The notes under the pieces were generated by a model. It was not told the origin of the DNA. It worked only from the letters and a program-made list of their open reading frames with translations, and made no database searches. A stretch of 25,680 nucleotides of DNA from contig PS015517.1 in assembly GCA_048213135.1 (NCBI GenBank), forward strand, positions 1-25,680. The letters run 5' to 3'. Below, piece after piece: positions 1 through 10,900 of this stretch (positions within the stretch are counted from its first letter, which is position 1; every line of letters begins with the position of its first letter). The translations under genes and the position numbers were made by a program. The DNA comes from Reclinomonas americana ATCC 50394 (Eukaryota; Jakobida; Jakobea; Jakobida).

Positions 1-3000
1 GGATCAACAACAGCACGAGGTGAAAGAGCATTGCGACACAACTCACCACTCGCCACCACACCCATCGCGCCGCACACAGCGTCCATCAGCTCCGGCACGG
101 CTACATGACGCTGAACAAGCGAAACGGTCTTCTGGATCAGGCCGCCTGTTATCGCACGCTGCTTGTTCTCGTTGAAGGCTGACAATGGACAGAATCAGAA
201 ACGCATCCACTCGCAATCTCCCCTGCCCCCAGTTCCCGACGCACAAACGCATGAGTTCCACAAGGCACGGATGCACGACTCGGCGGCCTTTGGATCGGCC
301 GAATAACGTTCCAGTGCATCGCAGAGAAGCTCCACACCGCCGGCGTCACCGAAACGTTCACGGCACAGGCGTTCATCTGGTCGTGGCAATGAGCAAATGA
401 CTGCAGCAACAAGACGGCACTCTCACGCACTTGCATTCAGCGCACGCACGGCGTCACATGCGGAGCGCACGATGCGCACGTCGGCGATGTTCTGGCGGAT
501 GAGCTCGGCCAGCTTCTCCAGGCATCCGGCTTCGCCCATCTGTACTTGGTTCTCCACAACGCCTGGCGGAGGGAGGAGAGTGAGAAAAAGAGGGGAGGGA
601 GAAGGGAGAAGAAACGGGGAATGGAATAAAGGAATGAGAGAAGGAGTGGTACGAGTAACATGGACAAGAAAGGAAGACACGAGAGAAAAAGAATGACGAG
701 AACAAGAAACAATCAAGAGAGAAGAAGAGGGAGGAGGTTGTGAGTAAAGAGGGAAGCAAGAGGGTATACAGTAACGAGTGTGACGAGAAGGAAAGAATGA
801 AGAGAACAAAGAAATAATCATGAGAGAAGAAGAGGGAGGAGGTCGTGAGTAAAGAGGGAAGCAAGAGGGTATACAGTAACGAGTGTGACGAGAAGGAAGC
901 GGAAAAGGTCCCAGTGAGAGCCCAGAGAACTGGGAGCAGAGGAGACGGGGAGGACAAGAGTATGAGAAGAAAGCACAAGATGCGGGAGAATGAAGAAAGA
1001 ATATACGAGTAGAAAGTGCCAGTCAGAGCATGCACAGGGAGGAGAGACATTCGCAAGACGCGAAGTTCGGCGGAAGGTACTGCAAGATATGCAAGACGAG
1101 ATCCGTAAAGCTATGTGAAAACAAGTAGAGCGAGAATGCTGAGGAGAACGGCTTTGTTAGGAGAGAGAGTAGAAATGTACAATGCGATAAAAGTGAAGGG
1201 TGCGAGAGACTCCGCTTATTCGCTACCTCCCCAGCCACCCTCTGACTCACCAAACACCAAGTTGTAAATGGCGTCGCAGATGTTGGTGGCCGCGGGTGAA
1301 CCCTTGTCGTGAATGGCCAAGGCCTCCATCAACAGCGACGGCAGTCCCAGGTCCCGCAGCTTCTGCTTCACGGGAGCCAAGCCTGCGACATCACATGACA
1401 ATGAATACATCACCGTCGCTCCCCCTGAGTTTGTCATGAGAGCGAGCGTACCAGCCATGCATGTGCACGTCGCCGCGCACACACTCGACACGGCGTCCAC
1501 GTCTTGAATGTGGCGGCGGAAACTGTCGATCAATAGTTGTGGCCCATCGACCGCCGCGAAGCGCTCCTTGTTGGGGGCGCACGCTGAAGATGAGGAGATG
1601 ATAAGTGGAACATGCAATGAGCGAAGAAGCCCACCAGAAAAACGCACTGACACAGCAGCCGTAGATGGCGCCGAGGCAGCCGCTGGCGGCTTCTGAGTCG
1701 TCCATAACTGCGCGCAATGTCTCCGCGACCAGCTCAACGCCGCCACTGTCGCCAAACTCGGTACGTGCCGGTGCATGTCCTACTCAGCGCACACCTCTGT
1801 CAGCTCACGCTCGTTGACGGAGATAAAGAGTACTTGCCCACGAACCCATCATCAGACTGTACAGTGAATTGTAGATGCACGACGGCATGCGAGGACTGTA
1901 CTTGTACTGGCTGGCGACAGAGAGCAGCAGCGCAATGGCTCCGAGTTCGCGGAAGCGAGTTTGCGCGGCGGGGTTGCCTGCGATGAGAAGCATGAAGGAC
2001 GAGGAACGCGAAAGAGAGAAATGAAGCATGTCAGCTTGTGTGTGCGCATGAAACCCATGCTCCTGGTATGTGTGGGCGGCCGTGCCTCTGCCTGTATTCT
2101 CTGTCGTCTATCGCAACAAAGCAAATCATGCAGCAGTTCAAGTCCCATCTTCTTCCACTTTTACAGCTCACTCATAGATCGAAACGACGCAAACCTTGTC
2201 CTTCCCTCACACTCGTTCTCGATATGTACTAGTCAGAGATCCTCTTCGTATGGCCTCCCGCTACATCTATAATCACTCCCTGTCTCTCTCCCTTCATCCT
2301 CTCCCATCTCGAAATCTCGCTTCTTTACATGTGCCTTCTATAGACTATACGTGTCTCACAACTCAACCATCACTCACGCACTTTTCGACACGTGGCTTCA
2401 GCATGGGTGCTCTCACTTTTGTTTTCAACGCGGAGAGTCTCGTCTGGTCTGTGTCTCATTCTCGGCTCGTCGTCCTGCCTCAACTGCACGTTTCTTATCA
2501 TCGACGACTGCCATCCCTATCTCTTCCTCCTTCTCCCTTCCTCACCAATAACACAATTGCCAACCGCCCGACCAGCCGACAAGCACGCACTCTCCGACTC
2601 CAGGTGGTCGCGCATGGCCGTCGACAGCAACTCCAATCCACCGGCCTCCATCATGTGCACCTGATTGATCTCGTTATCTGTATGCGCGCACACACACACA
2701 CACACGTGAGATCGATTGCCAAGGAGGAGCACTACGCTGAGAGAGAACCTCGAGTTCCATAGCGCACAGCATTCGCGACCAGCTCCACCATGGCAGCGTC
2801 GCTGCCGTATCGTCGCAGCAAGTCGGCCATCAGCTCATTCCCGTGCGCCGCGGCATACTTGTCACGCAGTCCCGAATACTGCTTGTCGTCATCCCATTCT
2901 TCCTGAACTGCATGTGCGTGCGCGTGTAAGGGGAAGGGAGAGACCATTATTCGCCAGTCGATGCGTACCATACACTGCGTAACGGAGGGCCGAGCAAAAC

Positions 3001-4415
3001 GCCGTCGCCAGCTTGGGATGCTCGACATGCTTGCGCACAAGTCCAACCAGCAGGGCAATCGAATTGACGGAGCTCGCTTGCACGCGCAGTGAAGGGTCTG
3101 CTCCTCATCATGAGAGAGGAGGGCAAATGGCGAGCATGTCGCGACAGGAGTGACGCAACGCTCCAACAAGAAATCGCGCGCTGCGTTGCCAATGCGTTCG
3201 AGCTCATCAGCGTCGACGGTCGCATCCAGCGCGTCGGCGCGCACCAGCTCATCGATTACGTGTTGCACGGCGGGGTCGACTTCCACTGGCGAGAGGGCAG
3301 AGTGAGGCGAGGAAAAGAGATGAGGGGATGGGGAAAGGGCGGAAGGCGATGATACCTGGTACGTCGGCGGCGACAGCGGCGGCGGCTGAAGAGGATGCGG
3401 CGGAGGGGTCGACGGGAGCTCTGCGTGAAGGGATGATGAGAGGGAGAAGGAGGAGGATGAGGAGGAGAAAGAGAAANNNNNNNNNNNNNNNNNNNNCAGG
3501 AGACAACCAAGCGAGACGCGAGAAGAGATTGCGATTGCCTCATGTGCATGAAGAGTATGCGTTTTGAAGGAAGGACGGAGAGAGAGACAGACAGACAGAC
3601 AGAGAGCGAGTGTGTGTAAGAGAGAAAGAGAAGGGAAGGGCGAAGGAAACCGAACTCTGAGTAACTCTGAATTCTTCCGCATCTCTCCCCTCTCTCTCAC
3701 GCACACACACGTTCTCTCTTTCTCTCTCTCACACACACACACTCACACACACACAGACAATCTCTCTCAATCTCTCTCGCCCTTCCTTCCCCATTCATCC
3801 CCTCCACCCTCCCTCTCCCTCTCCCACGCAACTCCTCCTCCACCTCCTCACCCTCCACCCTCGCCTCCATCAAACACACACTGCCATGACTCACACCAAT
3901 CTCCCGCAGCGTTCTCTCATCGCCGCTCACATCGATCACCACCTCACTCAACGCCGTCACCAGTCGCACAATCACAAATCGACGACTGTTGTCTTCTCTC
4001 TGCAAATGCTGTTGTTGTTGTTGTTGGAGGAGGAGGAGTGCGTCTATGGCGGTTTCGGCGACTGCGGAGAGACGAGTGTGCAGTGGGATTGCGGGGAGCT
4101 CCGCGCGCAGTTGTGAGGTGCAGTCGACGAGGATGGTGGCGTGCTCGTCGTCCTGTGGTGAGTGAGTGAGTGGGTGGGTGAGGTGGAGGGAGAGGGAGAG
4201 GTGTGTGCGCAACAGCCATGATTGGATTGTGCTTGGACAACAACAGGGGGACGACAAGGACAACTGCAGCTTGCCTTCGTTGTTTGCAGTCTGTGGGTCC
4301 TGTTTGTCTCGCAGCGTATGCTGGATTATGTGATCTCTGTGCCCTTGCATTTGACCACTGGCGTTGCGATGACTTTGATCGATATCACGCATGCAACGTC
4401 AGAACTTCTCGCCAT
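1..4415 (-). CDS. Gene A: armadillo-repeat solenoid protein, 3' end beyond window
   Basis: Multi-exon gene read right to left. Exons: 4415-4389 (tentative start, 9 codons), 4152-3897, 3418-3356, 3285-3160, 3097-2969, 2907-2749, 2677-2546, 1977-1846, 1779-1654, 1583-1452, 1382-1251, 562-431, 376-245, 178-47. The last intron starts at 46 (GTGAG) and leaves the window. The first large exon encodes a non-ARM N-terminal region with a run of about six Gln. It is followed by an Ala/Ser linker, then ten ARM-like repeats of 42-53 residues, one per exon. Each repeat follows the pattern Asn/Lys..Phe...Gly-Gly..(Leu)..Leu..His...Val..Ala-Cys..Ala..Asn-Leu. From 3097 leftward every intron is phase 1. ARM repeats form right-handed helical solenoids that bind proteins; the ligand here is unknown. 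The joins from 4415 through 3356 are uncertain: phases there do not all agree and a gap lies in that intron. Gene B is its collinear paralogue. Confidence 0.85.
690..897. repeat. Two-copy tandem repeat, unit about 104 bp, in a gene A intron
   Basis: Positions 690-793 and 794-897 are near-identical purine-rich copies sharing the block gggtatacagtaacgagtgt. They sit inside the roughly 690-nt intron between the ARM exons at 1382-1251 and 562-431. The rest of this intron (about 898-1250 and 563-690) is also purine-rich on the plus strand, so pyrimidine-rich on the coding strand, with no coding signal. Confidence 0.9.
1978..2545. other. Long intron of gene A without coding signal
   Basis: This stretch separates the ARM exons 2677-2546 and 1977-1846. 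It carries a GTGAG donor at its right end and a YAG acceptor at its left end on the minus strand. Unlike most long introns here it is mixed in composition. Open frames on the plus strand show no recognisable protein pattern. Confidence 0.7.
3421..3896. repeat. Gene A intron with GA, CA and CT microsatellites and a 20-N gap
   Basis: The intron contains a purine-rich block with a sequencing gap at 3477-3496. It also holds gacagacagacag at about 3589-3602, and CT and CA tracts at 3690-3780. The gap may hide a small exon, because the reading phases of the flanking exons do not join cleanly. Confidence 0.8.
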
Positions 4416-4973
4416 ACTTATAATTAGAAGCACGCAACAGCTGCCTTGACAACAACAATTCATTCACCAACAAACAAGCAACAGTTGTCATGCTGACCAA
4501 GTTCAACCATATCCAAAACATCAACACAGACACCAATCTTGAGGCAGCATCAGGTTTCTTGTGTGTGTGTGTTCGCTCTCGGAGCTCCGAACAAGTCGAG
4601 AACTGCGATCTTCATCGCATCAAGCGTGGTTGACCAGTGGATTTGACGCACTTGCATAGACGCTCGGCGATTTCTGCGATCGGTGGTATACGGCACATCG
4701 AATTCGTAGAAAGGCAAAGCCGGGTCCGGATCCGTGAAGCATGCAACGCAGCGGAGGCGTCGTCATTGATGGTGTGGTTGAAAAAATGAGAGCTTGTCGT
4801 GTTGTTGGAGAATCAGTGGTGATGCATGTGGCGCTCGCTAGTAGTGACCGCCAGCAAGCCTCGTTTGCTATCCTTCAACAAGTAAAACTGTCGACAAGTC
4901 ATGATCATGCACCTACCAGAGGCTGTCTTGATGGCCAACGCCAACACCAGTTTTGACGGCAGCCTTCTTGCAC
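4416..4973. other. Spacer between genes B (3' end) and A (5' end)
   Basis: About 560 bp between the stop codon of gene B at 4974 and the proposed start of gene A at 4415. No supported exon is seen. The right part should hold the 3' untranslated region and terminator of gene B, and the left part the promoter of gene A, including the AT-rich element at 4420-4441. A short TG run lies at 4560-4571. Confidence 0.6.
4420..4441 (-). promoter_or_regulatory. AT-rich promoter-like element shared with gene B
   Basis: On the plus strand this reads ataattagaagcacgcaac. The start region of gene B has ataattataagcacccagc at 11370-11388. The match of 16 of 19 bases lies a few to about 20 bases upstream of the proposed ATG of each ARM gene, in otherwise dissimilar DNA. 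A third, looser copy is at 11553-11565. A TATA-like or initiator role is inferred. Confidence 0.45.
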
Positions 4974-7900
4974 TCAATCATACCCATCACCTCTCCCTCC
5001 TCCCCCTCCCTTACTCTGCTTGCGCACCCGCCGAGTCGTCTTCTTGCGACGCACCACCCGCCGACGACGAGCGGCACTGCGACTCTTCGCACCACCATCG
5101 TCATCGTCGCTGTCACTATCGTCACCAGCGCCGTCGTCATCGACGTCGTCATCGTCATCGCCGTCGTCGTCGTCGCTGCCCCGGCGCCTGCTTCTTGCCT
5201 CCACTTGCGCCTTTGCCGCCGTCAGCAACGACAGCATCGCCAGGCGCATCAGGTGGTTCGCTGCGCCCTCCACCATAAAGTGCATCGGATTCATCACCAC
5301 CTTCATCATCATCACGTCGGCGCCCTGCGCGGCCGCAAATCGCCGCAGACCCTCCGAGCCATCTGCGCATCCACACGTGACTAGTCAACAAACACACACT
5401 CCCTTCCTCCCTCACTAACTCATTCCCTCACCCTTCACCACCGTAGTCAGCAACGCCACTGCCGACCCGACCAATCGCGGATCCTGCGAATGCTCCCGAA
5501 TCACGTCCAGCACAATTTCCACCCCGCCGCCCGCCACAAACTGCTGCTCGTGTTGTGGTTCATCTGCAAAGGCCAAGTGAGAAGACCGGAATAAATTGAC
5601 CGGCAGAGTTCCTCCCCCGCGCCCACGCACCACAAATCACCATCACCAAGGCGGCGCATACACTGCCAGCCGCCTCCTCCGAGGCCACATGCAGGCGGAG
5701 CGCCTGCAGCAACAGCTCTGCTCCACCGGCCGCCAAGACGGGCGCACGACTCTCATCCTCTGTGGCGCCATTCATGATCAACACGAAAGGAGCAGGAAGA
5801 ACGAACAGGCTGCCTACCTTGGCACAATTCTCCAATGAGATTGCTGGCCTCCTTCACCACCGTACTGGCCTCGTTGATGTGCCGCCGTAGGCACTCCACG
5901 GCCAGCTGCAGACCGCCGGCGTCGCGAAAGTATCTCTTGTTTTCGCCTGCGGTGAAGAGAGAGACTGTGAGTGGGAGAAAGAATGAAACATGAAGCGCGT
6001 TCCACTCCCACACACACCTGTTGCAGCAATGCGTGCCACCGGCAGCACCTTGTCGACGATGCGCCAGTCGTCCATGTGCATCTGCAGCACGTCGACAATC
6101 TGTTGCATGCCACCAGCGACACCAAAGCGCTGCTTCAAATCGCCAGAATCTGTGTGACCGGGAAACAGTGAGCCGGCATCGCCAAATCATGAAAGGAAAG
6201 GAGGAAGCTCACCAGCAATGGCGCGGCGGAGGGCGCCAAACGCGGTCTGGACGACTTTTGAGTTTGCCGAGTGTTGGCGAATGACCTGTGCCAGCAGCTC
6301 GTAGCCGCCCGAGTCGGCGAATCGCACCTGCGGCTGCCCGCGGTCTGCCCGAGGAGAGAGTGTTGAGGAGGGGTGAGGGAGAAGAAAGGGAAGGAGAGAG
6401 ATAAGGAGTCCTGCGCGTAGTGCTTTGAAAGGGTTCCGTTGTCCTCTGCCCTTCGCTTTCTCTCTCATTTTCAACTTCAGGCATTCGGACTTCTTTCCTG
6501 TTTCTCTTCCTCCGTGCCAAAAATACAGAGAGGATCCGGAGGGTAGAGAAGCAGAGCAACCAGGAGCACGCAAACACTAAGAATTGATGACTCTGGCTTG
6601 GGAAATTAAACACACAGACGACAACACTGAATGGCGTCGAGATACTCAAGATGCGCAAAGACACAAGCACTCGGCCACACACAAGAGATTCGCAGAACCG
6701 CACGCATCAAGGGAGGATGAAGCGCCTCAGAGAGAAAACCACTTCCCCGTCCACCCACTCCCTTCTCGCAACTGAGAAAGTTCCACAGCGCTCCACACGC
6801 GTATTCGACAATGAGAGCCTCGTCCGGATGCTGCTTGATCACCTGGACAGCCGCATCAATGATACCACATTGAACGTAATGCTCCTTGATTTCGCCTGTT
6901 CCGGATCCTGATCAGACGATGAGCATTCATCGGTTGGCAGCTTGCTGACACACACATACACACTTTCGCGCACACACCGCTATTGGACTTGTTGATGGTA
7001 CGCAGCGTGTTTCGTACGACATCCTTGTTGTCAATATGCTCCCGCAGCATCTCGACAAACAACTGCGCACCTCCTGCATCAATCAGCTCCTCGCACACTT
7101 CGGCCTCTGTACGCGTGGTGAGCGACGGCACTGAAACACGACAAGCATTCCCTCCACCACGTACGAACCCTTGCAAAGTGGCTGAATGGCAGCAATAATG
7201 TGCTCCACTGCCTTGGCGTCTTCGTGGTGCTTCTTCAGCAAGTCAAGCAGTAAGGACAAGCCGCCCAGCACAAGAAACCTGCTCGCATTCTCGGCTGTCG
7301 GGCCATCTGCGCGCACGGACGAGTGAGAGGGTGGCAAACGCGGACGGAAACACACGGGAAATATGCGAAACGCTCAAGGCACGCGCACACCACTTCCGAG
7401 GCCCGCGCGATGAATAATTTCCTGTCGGAATGGTCCTTCAGTGCCTCGACAAGGAGGCCTATGCCATCGACAACGGCAAAGAGCGCGGAGGCGTGCGCAG
7501 TGTCCTCCGGATCGTCTGTGCACCGCGTGAGATGATACGCGACACGCACGGCGGCTCTATCTCTTTCTTTTGTCGTTGTGCTTCTCCCTCATCTTCCTCT
7601 CTTTCATCAACTTTTCTTGTCGCCCTTCTCTCCCACACCCAGTCACTTCCCTTCCCCTCTGTCTCACTCTTTCCTCTCCTCCCTCTTCCTCGCCCCCCTA
7701 CAGAACCTGCGGGAAGGAATAGCCACAACAGGCGCAGAGTGTGCCTTGTGACGCTGAAGTCCGACATGTGCGCGTACAGAATCTCGGCCAGCATGTCGAT
7801 GCCGTTGGCGGCAACAAAGGCCTTCTTATTTTCGACGGAGCCTGCGGGCCAGATGGAGTGAGAGGCGGAGCGAGACAAAAGTAACGAAACAGCAAGCTCA

Positions 7901-10900
7901 CCATCCAAGATCAACGTAAGCAGGTCAAACAGCTCGTTAATAGTATCGTCACTGTCGGCGTGCAGGCGAACGAGATCTACAATCAACTCCACACCGCCCG
8001 CCGCACGAAACGCTGCCGGCCCGGCGTCATGGAAAACTGGTGCGCGCGAGCGTGAGAAACAAAAGGCCGAACGCGGGGGAGGGGGAAAAAAAGAGTGTAC
8101 GCACCGGCGTTGTACATGGCCCAGTTGGCCATAGAGACTACGGTTGTCAACATGGAATGCTGGCGAGCGCAGTCGACCACCACGGAAAGCAGTCCGTTTT
8201 CGCAGCATGCGATCCCCGCGGTCTCAGCTGAGGGCAGAGTGAGAGAGGGGAAGGGGAAAGAGGGGAAAGGGGGGAAAGAGGGGAAAGAGGGGGAAAAGGG
8301 GAAAAAGGGGAAAGAGGGGGAAAGAGGGGAAAGGGTGGGGGAGGGGGAAAGGGTGGAGGAGGGAGGGGGAAGTGGAGGGAGAGAGAGCAGAGAAGAAGCT
8401 GACAAAGCGACACACGGCAACTTGCAAAGAGAGGAGACACACGCAGAAGGTGGGAAAAGGAGCAGCAGAAGAGAGACGGAGAGAAAATCGGGTAACAGCG
8501 ACATGGGGAGACAGAAAGGACAAAGCGAGAGGGGAGACACCGAAAGTGAGTGAGGCAAAAGAGGAACATTAAGGGAGACATGCAGGTGAGGGAGAGAAAG
8601 AGATTAAGGCCAGCCTGAAATGGGGAGAAAGAGAAGACAGAGAGCAGAACGAGAGACAGAGTCAGCGAGTCAGAAAGTGAGAGAGTGACGAAGCAGACGA
8701 CAGAAACGCAGAGAGACAGGAAGACAGGGCACAGACAGTCGACAGACAACGGCAGATGCGATGAAGAGACCAGTCTGTTCAGCCCACGCACCACGACAAC
8801 TCAGTCGAATCACATCAAACGCCCAGCACACGACCATTGGATTGCTGCCATGGTTCCGCAGCACCTGTGCCAGCACAGACAATCCACCGGCCTCCACAAA
8901 TGCCTCGCGAAGATCATCAGCGGCCTTGTCTTCCTCCGCATCGGTGTTCTCTGAGGAAAGACTGGATGAATAGCATCCCACATAACATGCCAAGACAACA
9001 ACCGGGCGACCGTGCTCACCGTACACCACTTCGCAGAGGGTGCAACACAGCGCCAGCACAGTTGCCTGGCTGTGTCCGACATTGGAGCGCAGCAAGTCCA
9101 GCAAACCAGCAGTGCCGCCTTGCTGTACAAACGGGCGGCACAAATGTCGGTCTGCATTCGCACACGTGTGAGAGAAGGACGCAAGCGAAGAGGGTCAGGC
9201 GCCATCAGCGAAGCAACGATCGTGCAGTGATTCGTTAATGGCCCAGACGGCGCGCTCGACCTCATCTCCGCGCGACACTTCCAACACTCGTGTGATTTCT
9301 TCCATGAGTGAGGTCACTGTGGGCGAGGGGGGCAATGGTGAGCGTGGGATGGTGAGAGATGCTAGAGGGTGAGGGGGAGGAGAAGACGGACCACTAGTAC
9401 TGTCGACGGCGGTGATGCCCTCTGGCTCTGGGATATCACAGTCCTTGCTGTGGGGGGGGATCAGAAGGGGAGAGTGGAAGAGAAAAAAGTGAGGATGCAG
9501 GAAGAGCAAAGGAACACAATTATGAGAGACAGCGAAGGCAGAAATAAGACAAGAGAGAGAGAGAGAGGTAGAGATAGACAGTAGGAAGGAGTGGGGAGTA
9601 GGGACGGAGGATAGACAAATGAGCACATGTTCAGAGAGCAAGGACAGAAGGAGGAGACGGGAGAAGGTGAAAGAGAGACTTTGACGACTGCAAGCATGAA
9701 CGGAGGACGATGTGGACTGAGCGGGGAGAGAGAAGGAGAAGGCAGGATACACAACGGTGTAGAGACTGACAGAGCAACAGTCAAAGAGCACATCCGCAGA
9801 CCAGGAAACATGAAGGGAGACAGCGAAGAGAATGAGGGAGAAGGATCAACAGGTGGGAGAACACAGCATGAGGGAAGAAACTTGAAGAGTGACAGGCGAA
9901 GTGCTGGAGTGGAGAGAGACAAGGAGACGAAGGGAGGGAAAGGATGCAAGACTGGAAGAGTGACAGGCGAAGTGCTGGAGTGCAGAGAGACAAAGAGACG
10001 AAGGGAGAGAAAGGATGCGAGAAAGCGCCGGAAACATCACAGGAGCGAGAGGAGACGGAGCTGGATTCCAAGAATGGAAAGAGAGAGAGAGAGAGAGAGA
10101 GAGNNNNNNNNNNNNNNNNNNNNNNNNNNNNNNNNNNNNNNNNNNNNNNNNNNNNNNNNNNNNNNNNNNNNNNNNNNNNNNNNNNNNNNNNNNNNNNNNN
10201 NNNNNNNNNNNNNNNNNNNNNNNNNNNNNNNNNNNNNNNNNNNNNNNNNNNNNNNNNNNNNNNNNNNNNNNNNNNNNNNNNNNNNNNNNNNNNNNNNNNN
10301 NNNNNNNNNNNNNNNNNNNNNNNNNNNNNNNNNNNNNNNNNNNNNNNNNNNNNNNNNNNNNNNNNNNNNNNNNNNNNNNNNNNNNNNNNNNNNNNNNNNN
10401 NNNNNNNNNNNNNNNNNNNNNNNNNNNNNNNNNNNNNNNNNNNNNNNNNNNNNNNNNNNNNNNNNNNNNNNNNNNNNNNNNNNNNNNNNNNNNNNNNNNN
10501 NNNNNNNNNNNNNNNNNNNNNNNNNNNNNNNNNNNNNNNNNNNNNNNNNNNNNNNNNNNNNNNNNNNNNNNNNNNNNNNNNNNNNNNNNNNNNNNNNNNN
10601 NNNNNNNNNNNNNNNNNNNNNNNNNNNNNNNNNNNNNNNNNNNNNNNNNNNNNNNNNNNNNNNNNNNNNNNNNNNNNNNNNAGAGAGAGAGAGAGTGAGA
10701 GACAGAGACAACAGAGAGACAGAGACAGAGACACGACCGCAACTCAGACGCCACACTGAGCTCCATTGTCGTTCCATTGCCAATGCCGAGTCCCACCAGT
10801 GGCACCTCCTCCATCTCCCAATGCGCAAACTGCAATGGGCGCCGAATGGCCACCACTCGCAAGACAGCATCGCAAGAGCTCTCACGCAAAGCGGCTGTGG

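Noticed and set aside
2196-2762. 188-codon open frame on the plus strand
   Set aside because: It overlaps two well supported ARM exons on the other strand and a long intron; composition is Ser/Leu/His-rich with no domain.
4901-5418. Plus-strand frames rich in His/Arg/Ser
   Set aside because: They are the antisense of the Asp-rich and Arg-rich tail of gene B.
8095-8794. Open frames on both strands in the ggggaaag region
   Set aside because: Products are Gly/Lys/Glu or Pro/Ser/Phe repeats produced by the minisatellite; the region is an intron between two ARM exons.
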